From the NCBI GenBank assembly GCA_003599865.1, contig QZKS01000068.1, forward strand, positions 1 through 64,000: DNA of 64,000 nt, in the 5' to 3' direction. Source of the stretch: Desulfobacteraceae bacterium. GTDB lineage: Bacteria; Desulfobacterota; Desulfobacteria; Desulfobacterales; SURF-7. The position numbers and the translations under genes are program-made. Below the pieces are notes generated by a model. That model was not told the origin of the DNA and searched no databases. It saw only the letters and a program-made list of their open reading frames with translations. This document shows positions 23,248-31,682 of the stretch, piece by piece. Positions within the stretch are counted from its first letter, which is position 1, and every line of letters starts with the position of its first letter.

Positions 23248-24085
23248 CGCGGCTTTTTGCGTCGGCTGAATTAGCCTGGTTATGTCTTTTGCCGTATTGA
23301 CAAGATACCAATATAGGACATGAATAACACTTCGGTTTATTTTTTAAGCAATATTCACGACCTATTATCCATGCTGCTGCATCAAAGTCAGCAGGAGATG
23401 GGAGATGGAGATTTTCAAGAGCTTCTATGGATTCACGAATTTTATTTGATGTGGAAATTCCAGAACGGAATAGAACTCTTCTGACAAGCTCATCAGGTTT
23501 GACGGACATATTGGATCTGTTTTCAATTCCACCAGCAATACCATAATTCCTAACCAAAATGAATTGAGCCATTTTGGATAGAGCGTCTCCTATTCCATCG
23601 AAGCTCTTAAAGCGAATATAAATTTCATTCACATTTTCACTTGTAACATTCCAGATATTTCTTGGGTCACCTTTATAATCGTTTAGCATTTTATCTGAAG
23701 CATTACGTAACCAAATAGGAAATTTGTTGAAACAAAATACAGAGGCATAAGAAGTTTCATCATACCCTTTCTGACATATTTTTCTAATAGTCGAACGATG
23801 GGTAGCAGCAACGCTTTTCCAAAAATTCCTCTTGCCTTTAAAGTGATTATCGACCATGTGCTCACCGCCATCCCATGCACGTTCAGCGGTTTGCCCTTGG
23901 TCGAGCATTACCCCAATAAAAAAGGCATTTGCATTTTTTATCGTGAACCGTTTTCGAACTTTTGACCACTTGACCCATTCATATTCAGGATTTCTTTCCA
24001 GCTTTTTATAAAAATCAAGAATCTGATTTACTGGACCTGGACTATTCATGACGATTTTTCTTTCCTCAATTACGGACATAACCAT
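23248..24085 (-). CDS. Endonuclease III-like [4Fe-4S] DNA glycosylase, exon 1 (intron-interrupted)
   Basis: An HhH-GPD superfamily protein. The helix-hairpin-helix lies in FKSFDGIGDALSKMA. The C-terminus carries the exact endonuclease III iron-sulfur spacing C-x6-C-x2-C-x5-C in CLKNKPKCYSCPILVSC. The N-terminal half is unlike standard Nth, so the substrate is open. The group II intron interrupts the gene near its 3' end. Joining 23248 to 21351 restores GCG GCT GAT TAG, so the spliced product ends ...AAD and the stop lies at 21343-21341. Without splicing, seven intron-encoded residues are added. A TTG at 24100 and ATGs at 24085, 24079 and 24049 are possible starts; none has a strong ribosome site. 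Confidence 0.75.
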
Positions 24086-24127
24086 TGATTCATCAGTCAA
24101 TTTGACCTGAGCAGATCGGGCAAACTT

Positions 24128-24162
24128 GCCTGAATAATGCCCTAATCAGGGGGTATTCAGGC
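24128..24162. repeat. Hairpin upstream of the glycosylase gene
   Basis: GCCTGAATA (24128-24136) and TATTCAGGC (24154-24162) are perfect inverted repeats, with CCC/GGG pairing continuing inward and a T-run following. It could be a terminator, an operator, or part of a recombination site; nothing decides between these. Confidence 0.5.
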
Positions 24163-24360
24163 ATTTTTGCCTTGATATTAACCCACATTATTATGGGTCA
24201 AAGCCTTATATTCAAATCCTGATTTTTATGAATTGAATCTCATTTCTAAATTGTTTCGCATGATATTACATGTGGGAAATTATTCAACACTTTTTTTCAT
24301 ATAATACAAATCGTTATTCAGATCGGTGTGGGGTTTCACGATGTTGCAGCATAGAGCGGA

Positions 24361-24458
24361 ATGAATGATTTTACAGCGGAGTCGCTCACTGTCTGAGCGG
24401 ATCAGGGGCGGTTTCCCTGATCTGCGAGTTTGAGCGACGCAGTCGTAAAATTATTCAT
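24361..24458. repeat. Long imperfect palindrome (REP/MITE-like)
   Basis: The left arm begins ATGAATGATTTTAC and continues through GTCGCTCA to GATCAGGG. The right arm mirrors it from CCCTGATC through TGAGCGAC to GTAAAATTATTCAT. The arms are ~45 bases with a few mismatches and a short loop, so the whole folds as one long hairpin. A diverged half copy lies 150 bases downstream. Confidence 0.65.
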
Positions 24459-24581
24459 GGAGCGGTGAGTTGGTAGGTTTGGTGGGTGATTGTGCAAAAC
24501 ACCCCCTGCGCTCGAGGGGAAAATGCCATATGGCGCAATTATAGGGGGGATTTTTTTAAAAAAATTATCCGATCAGTAAAA

Positions 24582-24618
24582 TTTGAGCGGCGCAGTCTTA
24601 AAAGGATTCACAGAGCGG
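24582..24618. repeat. Half copy of the palindrome (direct repeat of 24429-24465)
   Basis: This 37-base segment matches 24429-24465 at 31 positions, from TTTGAGCG through CGCAGTC to ATTCA and GAGCGG. Two related copies within 150 bases suggest a repeated element rather than a chance hairpin. It lies 30 bases past the chemoreceptor stop codon. Confidence 0.6.
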
Positions 24619-24647
24619 GACTGGTTTCCTATGAGGCCTGGAAAGGA

Positions 24648-26192
24648 TCAATATCTCTCCAGCATCGTTCTTATCTGTGCGGATTGGCGGGAAAGATTTT
24701 CAGCGGCTTTTGATGATGCCTCGACAACATCCTGTTTTCTGCAGGTTGCATCTTCAATAATAGATAATTCATCCCTGATTTGGGTTATTCCATGGGCTTG
24801 ATCATTCGTTGCAACAGCAATTTTGGTTGTAAGACCGTTGATCTCGGAAATTCCATTTTCCAGTTCTGTAAATGTTGTTGCCGCTTTAACGGCGATTTCA
24901 CTGCCGACGGCTATATTTTTGACGGCTCTGTCAATCAGTTCATTTGTGTGTCGGGCCGCATCCGCACTTCTTACGGCAAGGCTTCGGACCTCCTGCGCGA
25001 CAACCGCGAATCCCTTCCCCTGTTTCCCGGCACGCGCGGCTTCCACGGCCGCGTTCAGCGCCAGCAGATTCGTCTGAAATGCAATGATATCTATGGTTTT
25101 GATAATCTGCGCAATTTCCTTGCTGGAACGGCTGATGGTCGCCATGGCTTCCGTCATCTCATGCATCTGTTTTGCACCTTTTCCGGAAGCATCATGCAGT
25201 AGAACCGCGTGCTCATCCGCTTTTGACGCATTCTCGGCGCTCGTTTTTGACTGGGATTCTATCGCGGTCATCGAGCTTGAAATCTGTTCCACGGAGGCTG
25301 CCTGCCTTGAGGCATCCTCGGACAAGGTACTGCTCAGCACGGAAAGCTGATTGGAACCGGAATCCATCTCCTTTACCGTTTCCGAAACGGCGGCAATAAT
25401 ATCCTGCAGGTCTTTCAGGTTCGAGTTGATGCGGTGTTCGCGATCATAAACCGCCTCAGCCATTCGGTTGAACATTTGCGCCAGCTTCCCGATCTCATCC
25501 ATCCGGCTTTGATCCATGCGATCTTCAAAATTTCCCTCCGCCATTTTTCTGGCTGCGTCGATGGATCGGGAAAGCCCTTCCGTGATGTCGGCGGTAACCA
25601 AATAAATAACCAGCACGATGGCAATGATTCCGACGGCGAATATGATCGAAAACAGAACGATCCCTTTTTGGGCATTTGCTTTGGCATTATCATAGCTCAA
25701 GCTCTGATGCTTGTGGGCATCCATGACGAGCCGGTCGATGGCGCCGGTAATCGTCGCAGCCGGTTTCCGGATATGGGTCATGAAAATTTCACTGGCACCA
25801 TATGAATCACCGTTTGCGATCAAATCAAAACCTTTTAGTATCGACTGCTTGAATGTTCCGATATCGGCCGGATACGTTTCGTCGGATGCTTTCAGGGAAT
25901 CGATTTGATCAATGAGGGCGGCAAGCTTGTTTCTTCTCGGGTTGATCTGCTCCAGGATCTGCTTGCCATCCTCACCCATCATGGTCAGAACGATCGCATT
26001 CTGATACGTTTCGGTCATATCATGGAACGACCGTTTGATTTCAAAATACTTCAACAATTCATTGACTTGAACGTTATACTGATCCAGGTTGCCATTCAAC
26101 GACCGGATATTGTAGTAAGCCGTCATCATCATCGCACCGGAAATCACAATGGTGATCAGTGCAATTCCGAGCAGTTTTGTTTTTATTCTCAT
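24648..26192 (-). CDS. Methyl-accepting chemotaxis protein
   Basis: A 514-residue chemoreceptor. One membrane helix is at about 8-28 and a second at about 175-200 ([21 protein letters not shown]), bracketing a four-helix-bundle periplasmic sensor. A HAMP domain follows (~200-255, [14 protein letters not shown]). The signalling domain carries the conserved hairpin tip [21 protein letters not shown] in its usual place. No C-terminal CheR-docking pentapeptide is seen. An AAGGAATTGCC site precedes the ATG. It lies 126 bases after a Cache-domain protein gene on the same strand; the two probably work together as sensor and receptor. Confidence 0.92.
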   Translation of the reverse strand: MRIKTKLLGIALITIVISGAMMMTAYYNIRSLNGNLDQYNVQVNELLKYFEIKRSFHDMTETYQNAIVLTMMGEDGKQILEQINPRRNKLAALIDQIDSLKASDETYPADIGTFKQSILKGFDLIANGDSYGASEIFMTHIRKPAATITGAIDRLVMDAHKHQSLSYDNAKANAQKGIVLFSIIFAVGIIAIVLVIYLVTADITEGLSRSIDAARKMAEGNFEDRMDQSRMDEIGKLAQMFNRMAEAVYDREHRINSNLKDLQDIIAAVSETVKEMDSGSNQLSVLSSTLSEDASRQAASVEQISSSMTAIESQSKTSAENASKADEHAVLLHDASGKGAKQMHEMTEAMATISRSSKEIAQIIKTIDIIAFQTNLLALNAAVEAARAGKQGKGFAVVAQEVRSLAVRSADAARHTNELIDRAVKNIAVGSEIAVKAATTFTELENGISEINGLTTKIAVATNDQAHGITQIRDELSIIEDATCRKQDVVEASSKAAENLSRQSAQIRTMLERY

Positions 26193-26318
26193 GGCAATTC
26201 CTTTATCCGGACAGGCCTTCTGTCAAAAGGACATCGTATGGGGATTTCAAGGGATGTGCTTCAGCGGCAATCATGCCGTCGCCGCAGAACCGAATAACAA
26301 CCGATTTAATTGTTATTA

Positions 26319-26795
26319 TTATAAATACTTGCCTGAACATACAACATATTTTATTCCATCGTTTCCCGTGACCAGTTTATAATAGGTTGTTTTGCTGTGA
26401 ATGCCTTTTTCGCCGGGCTTCTGATAGGCGTAGTCGACCCAGCCGGTTCCGTTTTTCAGTGCACCTTCCACAATCTCATCCCGAAATTTTTTACCTTTAA
26501 CATCCGGTTTTCCCTTGTAGCTTCGTCCCACAAGAGACTTTGTCACATGGGCGACAATTTCCACATTCTCATTGTAGACAAATGCGTATAATTCCTCGTT
26601 GTCCTTATTACGATAAGGATGGACGCCGTTGATTATTTTTTCAAAGGTACCTTTTGCGTCTTTTTCAATTTCAGCGGCGACCTGATCGACAAGCGCCGTT
26701 ACCTGTTCGTTGGTCAATTCATCGGTAATGCCTGTGGTTCCAAGAGCAAAAATCAATACGAAAGCAAAACAAGATGTGTAAACTAATTTTTTCAT
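26319..26795 (-). CDS. Secreted single Cache-domain protein
   Basis: A 158-residue exported protein with a signal peptide (MKKLVYTSCFAFVLIFALG). The body is a Cache-type small-ligand sensor domain: a helix with LVDQVAAEIEKDAKGTFEKI, HPYRNKDNEELYAFVYN, VAHVTKSLVGR, KKFRDEIVEGA and GWVDYAYQKPGEKGI. It has no membrane anchor or output domain of its own. The start at 26795 has AAGGAG upstream; an earlier in-frame ATG at 26897 would destroy the signal peptide. The following chemoreceptor gene suggests that this protein presents a ligand to it (inference). Confidence 0.85.
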   Translation of the reverse strand: MKKLVYTSCFAFVLIFALGTTGITDELTNEQVTALVDQVAAEIEKDAKGTFEKIINGVHPYRNKDNEELYAFVYNENVEIVAHVTKSLVGRSYKGKPDVKGKKFRDEIVEGALKNGTGWVDYAYQKPGEKGIHSKTTYYKLVTGNDGIKYVVCSGKYL

Positions 26796-26874
26796 GATGC
26801 CGCTCCTTGATAAGATTGTTAAAGAAATGACGAAAAAACCACGAAACCGTTGTCGTGCATGATTCCCGTCCATG

Positions 26875-26897
26875 ATGATAAACAGGTTGTTTATCAT
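26875..26897. promoter_or_regulatory. Perfect inverted repeat upstream of the Cache gene
   Basis: ATGATAAACA (26875-26884) and TGTTTATCAT (26888-26897) are perfect ten-base arms around a three-base centre. It lies about 80 bases upstream of the Cache gene start. The geometry suits a dimeric regulator site; the regulator is unknown. Confidence 0.4.
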
Positions 26898-27069
26898 GGT
26901 TATCCGGGAGGGTTTCGGAATATCTGTTTTTTCTGGGGTTCGAAACTTTGAAACAGTGACTGAACGATTCGGCTAACGAATTATGTTTGGAAAATCAGTG
27001 ATCTGTATCATAAAGAATCATCTCGTTTTTTTCAAGCTCTTTTTTCGGCATGATACGGATGTTCTCTTC

Positions 27070-27804
27070 TTATGGTGTCCCGCTCAAACCGGACTTCCAT
27101 TGAATTATCCCAGCCTCCAATCCATATTCGGCGATGGATTCACAGACTTTATCGGGTCTGCAATTCAATTTATCCGATTCCCATTGGGAGGGATTGTTGA
27201 GGATATATTCTTGGATACGGTTCAATTCCGTTTCGTTTCGAATGATATGTTCCCAATAATTGCGTTGCCACAATTTGCCTGGAAATGGCGGCCACCCTGA
27301 ATTTTTGACCCCAACCGTATATTCATGCGTGCTGATGGATTTGAACGCCTGGATAATACGCCCCACCGTACCCGGTAATGTTCCGTTGGGGCCTCCGTTG
27401 GGGCCTCCGTTGGGGCCTCCGTTGGGGCGAATCTTGTATTCGCCCTTCTTGTCAGACTGACCGGTTGCAGGGCGATTACATGACGGGGGAATAAAAGGGC
27501 GAATACAAGATTCGCCCCTACGGGGGTTCAACATGATGATGCCGTGAATGTGGTTTGGCATGACGGTAAATGTGTTCAATTCCAGACCATCGAACCGCGA
27601 TGGTATTTCATCCCAAATGGTTTGAACCATCCTCCCGGCATCATTCATTTTCATTGCCCCATTCGTGATCTCCCCGAACAAACATTCCCTGTTCTGGACG
27701 CAGATGGTAATGAAATAGGCCCCGGCCTGGGAATAATCGTAATCCTGTAATCGGATAGAACGGCGATGGTGAATGTCGGGGTTGTATCGGGCCTCACCGG
27801 TCAT
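27070..27804 (-). CDS. REP-associated tyrosine transposase (RAYT, Y1/TnpA_REP)
   Basis: A 244-residue single-stranded-DNA transposase. The HUH motif is in TVMPNHIHGIIML, preceded by GAYFITICVQNRECLFG, and the catalytic tyrosine region is LWQRNYWEHIIRNETEL with EYILNNPSQW. A low-complexity insert in the middle is encoded by REP hairpins (27425-27445, 27497-27517) and a 12-base tandem repeat giving GGPN units. It keeps the frame open. The ATG at 27804 has GGGAGG upstream; longer frames would run into msbA. RAYTs are single-copy domesticated transposases that mobilise REP hairpins. Confidence 0.87.
   Translation of the reverse strand: MTGEARYNPDIHHRRSIRLQDYDYSQAGAYFITICVQNRECLFGEITNGAMKMNDAGRMVQTIWDEIPSRFDGLELNTFTVMPNHIHGIIMLNPRRGESCIRPFIPPSCNRPATGQSDKKGEYKIRPNGGPNGGPNGGPNGTLPGTVGRIIQAFKSISTHEYTVGVKNSGWPPFPGKLWQRNYWEHIIRNETELNRIQEYILNNPSQWESDKLNCRPDKVCESIAEYGLEAGIIQWKSGLSGTP
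27385..27427. repeat. 12-base tandem repeat inside the RAYT gene
   Basis: Three full copies of GTTGGGGCCTCC (27385-27420) plus a partial fourth. On the minus strand they encode repeated Gly-Gly-Pro-Asn units. The unit begins with the same GTTGGGG that starts the REP copy next to it, so the tract may have grown from the REP edge by slippage. Confidence 0.85.
27425..27445. repeat. REP hairpin, copy 1 (inside RAYT)
   Basis: A 21-base palindrome with eight-base arms GGGCGAAT / ATTCGCCC and a five-base loop CTTGT. It belongs to a 32-base block (27421-27452) repeated exactly at 27823-27854. Confidence 0.85.
27497..27517. repeat. REP hairpin, copy 2 (inside RAYT, inverted)
   Basis: The same palindrome with loop ACAAG, that is, in the opposite orientation to copies 1 and 3. 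It lies about 50 bases from copy 1, so the two form an inverted REP pair (a BIME-like arrangement) within the transposase coding sequence. Confidence 0.85.
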
Positions 27805-27826
27805 ACAGCCTCCCGTTTTCATGTTG

Positions 27827-27847
27827 GGGCGAATCTTGTATTCGCCC
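27827..27847. repeat. REP hairpin, copy 3 (between msbA and RAYT)
   Basis: Identical to copy 1 including the flanks (27823-27854 equals 27421-27452). It lies ~25 bases beyond the msbA stop codon and upstream of the RAYT start, where a hairpin could also protect the 3' end of the envelope operon mRNA. Confidence 0.85.
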
Positions 27848-27871
27848 TTCTTGTTGTATTCGAACGACCGT

Positions 27872-29620
27872 CTACCGGCCGTTCTTGTGCTGCATCTGGT
27901 AAAGCTTGTAGTACTCACCTTTGGCAGCCAGGAGTTCATCGAGCCTTCCCTGTTCCACGATCCGGCCGTTCACGATGACCACGATCCGGTCGGCATATCC
28001 GATGGTGGACAGGCGGTGGGCGATGACAAAGGTGGTTCTGCCTTTCATCAGGTTTTCCAGGGCTTTCTGGACCAGTGATTCCGCCTCGGCGTCCAGGGAG
28101 GAGGTGGCTTCGTCCAGAATCAGGATGGGCGCGTTTTTGAACAGGGCCCGGGCAATGCAGATCCGCTGTTTTTCTCCGCCGGACAGACGGCTTCCCAGCT
28201 CGCCGATATTGGTGTCAAACTGCCGGGGAAAGTCCATGATAAAATCGTACGCATAGGCTGCCCTGGCGGCTGCAATGACTTCCTCATCCGAAGCGTCCGG
28301 GTTGCCGTAGGCGATATTGTTCCGGATGCTTTCATTGAACAGGATCGGCTCCTGGGTGACAATGGCGATCTGTTTGCGCAAAGAGGACAGGGACAGCTCC
28401 CGGATATCGATCCCGTCAATCAGAATGGCACCGCGGGTCACATCATAAAACCGGGGAATGAGATTGACCAGGGAGGATTTCCCGCCGCCGCTCATGCCGG
28501 CCAGGGCCAGAACCTCGCCGGCCTGCACGTCGATGCTGATGTTCTCCAGCACCATCTCCTGCCGGTCATAGGAGAAATACACATCCTTCAGGGTGACCCG
28601 GTGGGGTCTGGTTTCCATTTCATAGGGATGGTCGGCTTCGCGGATATCCGATTCCCGCTCGATGATATCAAAGACGCGGTCCGTAGCCGCCAGTCCTTCC
28701 TGAAGCACATTGTTGAGTTTGCTCAGCTTCTTGACCGGTTCATACAGCATCAGAACCGCGGCCAGAAAAGCGATGAACTTTCCCACCGTGAGATTGCCGT
28801 CGATCACCTGCGTGCCGCCGAACCAGATGACAAAGGCGATGCCCAAACCGCCGAAGATCTCCATGACCGGAGAGGACAGGGCCTTGGCCACCACCGACTT
28901 CATTTCCAGCCGGAACAGGTTGCGGGACTTGTCGAAAAACCGCTCCTTTTCATAGGTTTCCATGCCGAACGCTTTCACGATCTTGTTGCCGGCAAAGGTT
29001 TCATGGAGAAAGGAATTCAGCTCGGCCATGGCTTCCTGCCAGCCGGTGCTGACCCGCCGGACACGCCGTCCGAAAACCACAATGGGATAAAACGCAATGG
29101 GAAGGATAAAAAAAGCAATCAGGGCCAGTTTCCAGATTAGATAAAAAATGGTGACACTCAGGAACAGGATTTTAAAAAAATCATGCATGGCCCCGGTGAC
29201 CGCATTGGAAACCATATTTTTGATGATGTTCACGTCATTGGTCAGGCGGGACATCAGAACCCCGGTCTTTTCCCGATAAAAAAAGGACAGAGGAAGATCG
29301 GTGATCTTGTTGTACAGCATATCCCGCAGCTGCCGGATGATTCCTTCTCCCACATAACTCATGAAATAATCCTGACCGTACATCCCGACTCCCCGCAGAA
29401 AAAACACGATCAGGATGGCAAGGGGTATCCATTTGAGCATGACCGTATCTTTGTTCACAAAAATATCATCCAGGGCCGGCTCGATCAGGTAGGCAGCCAG
29501 GGCCTGCGTGGCTGCGACGACGATCATGCAGATGGTTGCCAGAAACAGCCTCATCTTGTTTTCCTTGATCATGCCGATCAGCACCATATGCCGATTTTTC
29601 AGTTTTAATTTCGTCTTCAT
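27872..29620 (-). CDS. msbA: Lipid A export ABC transporter, ATP-binding/permease
   Basis: A 582-residue half-transporter that flips lipid A-core across the inner membrane. About six helices fill residues 20-320. The ATPase follows with Walker A GMSGGGKSSL (~375), the Q-loop TQEPILF, the ABC signature LSGGEKQR, Walker B ILILDEATSSLD and the H-loop AHRLST. The start overlaps the lpxB stop by ATGA. Its position as the last gene of the lpx operon supports MsbA over a general exporter. Length is normal for MsbA. Confidence 0.93.
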   Translation of the reverse strand: MKTKLKLKNRHMVLIGMIKENKMRLFLATICMIVVAATQALAAYLIEPALDDIFVNKDTVMLKWIPLAILIVFFLRGVGMYGQDYFMSYVGEGIIRQLRDMLYNKITDLPLSFFYREKTGVLMSRLTNDVNIIKNMVSNAVTGAMHDFFKILFLSVTIFYLIWKLALIAFFILPIAFYPIVVFGRRVRRVSTGWQEAMAELNSFLHETFAGNKIVKAFGMETYEKERFFDKSRNLFRLEMKSVVAKALSSPVMEIFGGLGIAFVIWFGGTQVIDGNLTVGKFIAFLAAVLMLYEPVKKLSKLNNVLQEGLAATDRVFDIIERESDIREADHPYEMETRPHRVTLKDVYFSYDRQEMVLENISIDVQAGEVLALAGMSGGGKSSLVNLIPRFYDVTRGAILIDGIDIRELSLSSLRKQIAIVTQEPILFNESIRNNIAYGNPDASDEEVIAAARAAYAYDFIMDFPRQFDTNIGELGSRLSGGEKQRICIARALFKNAPILILDEATSSLDAEAESLVQKALENLMKGRTTFVIAHRLSTIGYADRIVVIVNGRIVEQGRLDELLAAKGEYYKLYQMQHKNGR

Positions 29621-30810
29621 ATTTCTTTCGTTATGGTTTGAGGGTGTTTTTCCAGACCCATCATTTTCAAGGCCAGTTGTGCCGTGCGCATAGATGCCCC
29701 GGGCCCGCCCAGTTTTTCCCGGATTTTACGCAGTTCATTTTTCATGGTCGACAGTTTCTGCGGGTCCAGAAGGATGGTGCAGACCGTTTCGGCAATCCGT
29801 TCCGGTTTGGCTTTCCATTGCAGCAGTTCCGGAATGATCTCTTTTCCGGCGATCAGGTTGGCAAGCCCCACATGGGATATATTGGCAAGCGATTTTCCCA
29901 GCATATAACTGAATCCGCTTACCTTATAAATGATCACCATGGGAACGCCGGCAAGTGCGGCTTCCAGCGTTACGGTACCGGAGGCGGCAACCAGAAAATC
30001 CGCCCGGCGGAAAATATGGTCCACCGGTCCATCCACCAGCTCCATGAAGGCGGATTCCGGATGATGCCGGATCATGGTTTCGATAAACAAACGATCTGCC
30101 GAAGGGGCGAGAGATACCAGAAACCGGGCATCAGGGATTCCGGCCCGGATCAATTTTGCCGTATCAAGGAGTATGGGCAGCAGTTTCCGGATCTCGGTTC
30201 CCCGGGAGCCGGGCAGCAGGCCGATGATGGTTTCCTGTTTTTCTTCTTTCCGAGAATCATTTTCCGGTTCTGACTTTGGATTGTCCAGCAGGGGGTGCCC
30301 GATAAAGGTGGCGGAAAGCCCGTGCTGCTGAAAAAAATCCGCCTCAAACGGAAGGATCACCGCCAGTTGATCGGTACGCGCCTTGATTTTTTTAACCCGG
30401 CCGGACCGCCAGGCCCACACCTTGGGAGGAATATAGTACAGAACCGGAATTCCGACCTTCTTGGCGGCTTTGGCAACCCGCAGATTGAAATCCGCAAAAT
30501 CGATCAGGATCAGCAGATCCGGTTTCAGGTTCCGGACGATTTTTTTGGCAATACCCATGGCTTTTAAGATGGTCGGGAGCTTGGCGACCACCTCGGTGAT
30601 GCCCATGACGGAAAGTTCCGATGCATGAAATACAATCTTGAGACCGGCCTTCCGCATTTTTTCGCCGCCGATGCCGCACAAAAAAAGAGAGGGGGCCTGT
30701 TGTTTCAGTTCATTGATCAGGTTTGCCCCGTGGAGATCGCCCGAATCCTCGCCGGCGATGATCATGACACATTTTCCGGTTTCCGCCTGATTCATTGTAT
30801 TGATTGCCAT
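29617..30810 (-). CDS. lpxB: Lipid-A-disaccharide synthase
   Basis: A 397-residue GT-B glycosyltransferase that joins UDP-diacylglucosamine and lipid X. Typical blocks are IAGEDSGDLHGANL at the N-terminus, VLYYIPPKVWAW, GLLPGSRGTEI, VAASGTVTLEAALAGVPMVI and YKVSGFSY. Length matches the family. It lies directly after lpxI, which makes one of its substrates, and overlaps msbA by four bases. Confidence 0.95.
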   Translation of the reverse strand: MAINTMNQAETGKCVMIIAGEDSGDLHGANLINELKQQAPSLFLCGIGGEKMRKAGLKIVFHASELSVMGITEVVAKLPTILKAMGIAKKIVRNLKPDLLILIDFADFNLRVAKAAKKVGIPVLYYIPPKVWAWRSGRVKKIKARTDQLAVILPFEADFFQQHGLSATFIGHPLLDNPKSEPENDSRKEEKQETIIGLLPGSRGTEIRKLLPILLDTAKLIRAGIPDARFLVSLAPSADRLFIETMIRHHPESAFMELVDGPVDHIFRRADFLVAASGTVTLEAALAGVPMVIIYKVSGFSYMLGKSLANISHVGLANLIAGKEIIPELLQWKAKPERIAETVCTILLDPQKLSTMKNELRKIREKLGGPGASMRTAQLALKMMGLEKHPQTITKEI

Positions 30811-30836
30811 AACCCTGTTCGGAGGTTTAAAAAATG

Positions 30837-31658
30837 TCAGTTCCGGATATCATCCGGACTTTCCAGAGCCACAATGGAAATCTTATTTTTGTCCGCCATC
30901 TGAATCATGGCCTCTTTCTCAAACACCACGGCTTTTCCGGCTTCAATGGCCAGAACATGGACACCCGATTCCTGCATGATCCGGATGGTCTCCATGCCAA
31001 TGGCCGGGATATCAAACCGGAGATCCTGGTTGGGCTTGCAGACCTTTACCACCACAGCGTTCCGATTGCCCAGCCGGCCACCCCTCGATATGGTGGCATC
31101 CGTTCCATCAATGGCTTCCACAGCAAGAACAGACCCGTTAGCCACCACAACGCACTGGCCCACATCCAGCCGCCCGATCTCCTTGGCAATCTCCCATCCA
31201 AGGGTAATGTCGTCGATCTCGGACCGGGATGGCTTCCGCTTTGTCCAGCATCCCTTATCCGCCAGAAGCTCGGGAACCAGAAACGTGGAAGGCATGATGG
31301 TAACGCCTTCTGTTTCAAGATACATGGCAAGAGATCGAAGAATTCCGTCATCCAGGGTATGCCGCATTCCGGCGATCAGGGATATGGCCTTGGTATCCGG
31401 ACGCAGATCCTTGAACAGACGCGCCTTGGCAATGGTTCCCATCATCACCGCCCGGGTAACCTGATTGGATTTGAAAAAACGCAGGATTTTCTTGATCTGG
31501 CCCAGATAAATCCACTGGATGGCATCCACCTGCTCTTCCAGCGACGGTTCTGTTTCCGTCTGATGGGCAATGGCATAGACGGACATCCCTTTTTTCCGGG
31601 CAGCCCGGGCAAAAATAATGGGAAACTGTCCGCCGCCTGCAATGAGTCCGATTTTCAT
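30837..31658 (-). CDS. lpxI: UDP-2,3-diacylglucosamine hydrolase, LpxI type
   Basis: A 273-residue protein of the LpxI (former DUF1009) family, which cleaves UDP-diacylglucosamine to lipid X. It replaces LpxH in many alpha- and deltaproteobacteria. It begins MKIGLIAGGGQFPIIFARAA, and the C-terminal half has DVGQCVVVANGSVLAVEAIDGTD in pieces, GRLGNRNAVVVKV and FDIPAIGMETI. The start may also be six bases upstream (31664). It sits between lpxA and lpxB, as expected. Confidence 0.92.
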   Translation of the reverse strand: MKIGLIAGGGQFPIIFARAARKKGMSVYAIAHQTETEPSLEEQVDAIQWIYLGQIKKILRFFKSNQVTRAVMMGTIAKARLFKDLRPDTKAISLIAGMRHTLDDGILRSLAMYLETEGVTIMPSTFLVPELLADKGCWTKRKPSRSEIDDITLGWEIAKEIGRLDVGQCVVVANGSVLAVEAIDGTDATISRGGRLGNRNAVVVKVCKPNQDLRFDIPAIGMETIRIMQESGVHVLAIEAGKAVVFEKEAMIQMADKNKISIVALESPDDIRN

Positions 31659-31682
31659 GATCAATCAATATCCGGCTGGGTC

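Larger units (their letters stand above)
24101..24647. other. AT-rich intergenic region with palindromes, no gene accepted
   Basis: This 547-base gap between the glycosylase gene and the chemoreceptor holds no convincing coding frame. It contains a nine-base-stem hairpin at 24128-24162, a ~98-base imperfect palindrome at 24361-24458, and a related 37-base half copy at 24582-24618. The sequence is AT-richer than the flanking operons, in keeping with acquired DNA. Confidence 0.6.

Noticed and set aside
26193-26318. Possible cyclic di-GMP riboswitch before the chemoreceptor
   Set aside because: Hairpins are present, but the conserved GEMM core sequence is not. The simpler reading is an ordinary spacer in a two-gene operon.
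27385-27854. Possible CRISPR array at the repeated blocks
   Set aside because: The repeats are palindromic REPs and a 12-base tandem tract inside a transposase gene. Spacing is irregular and there are no cas genes.
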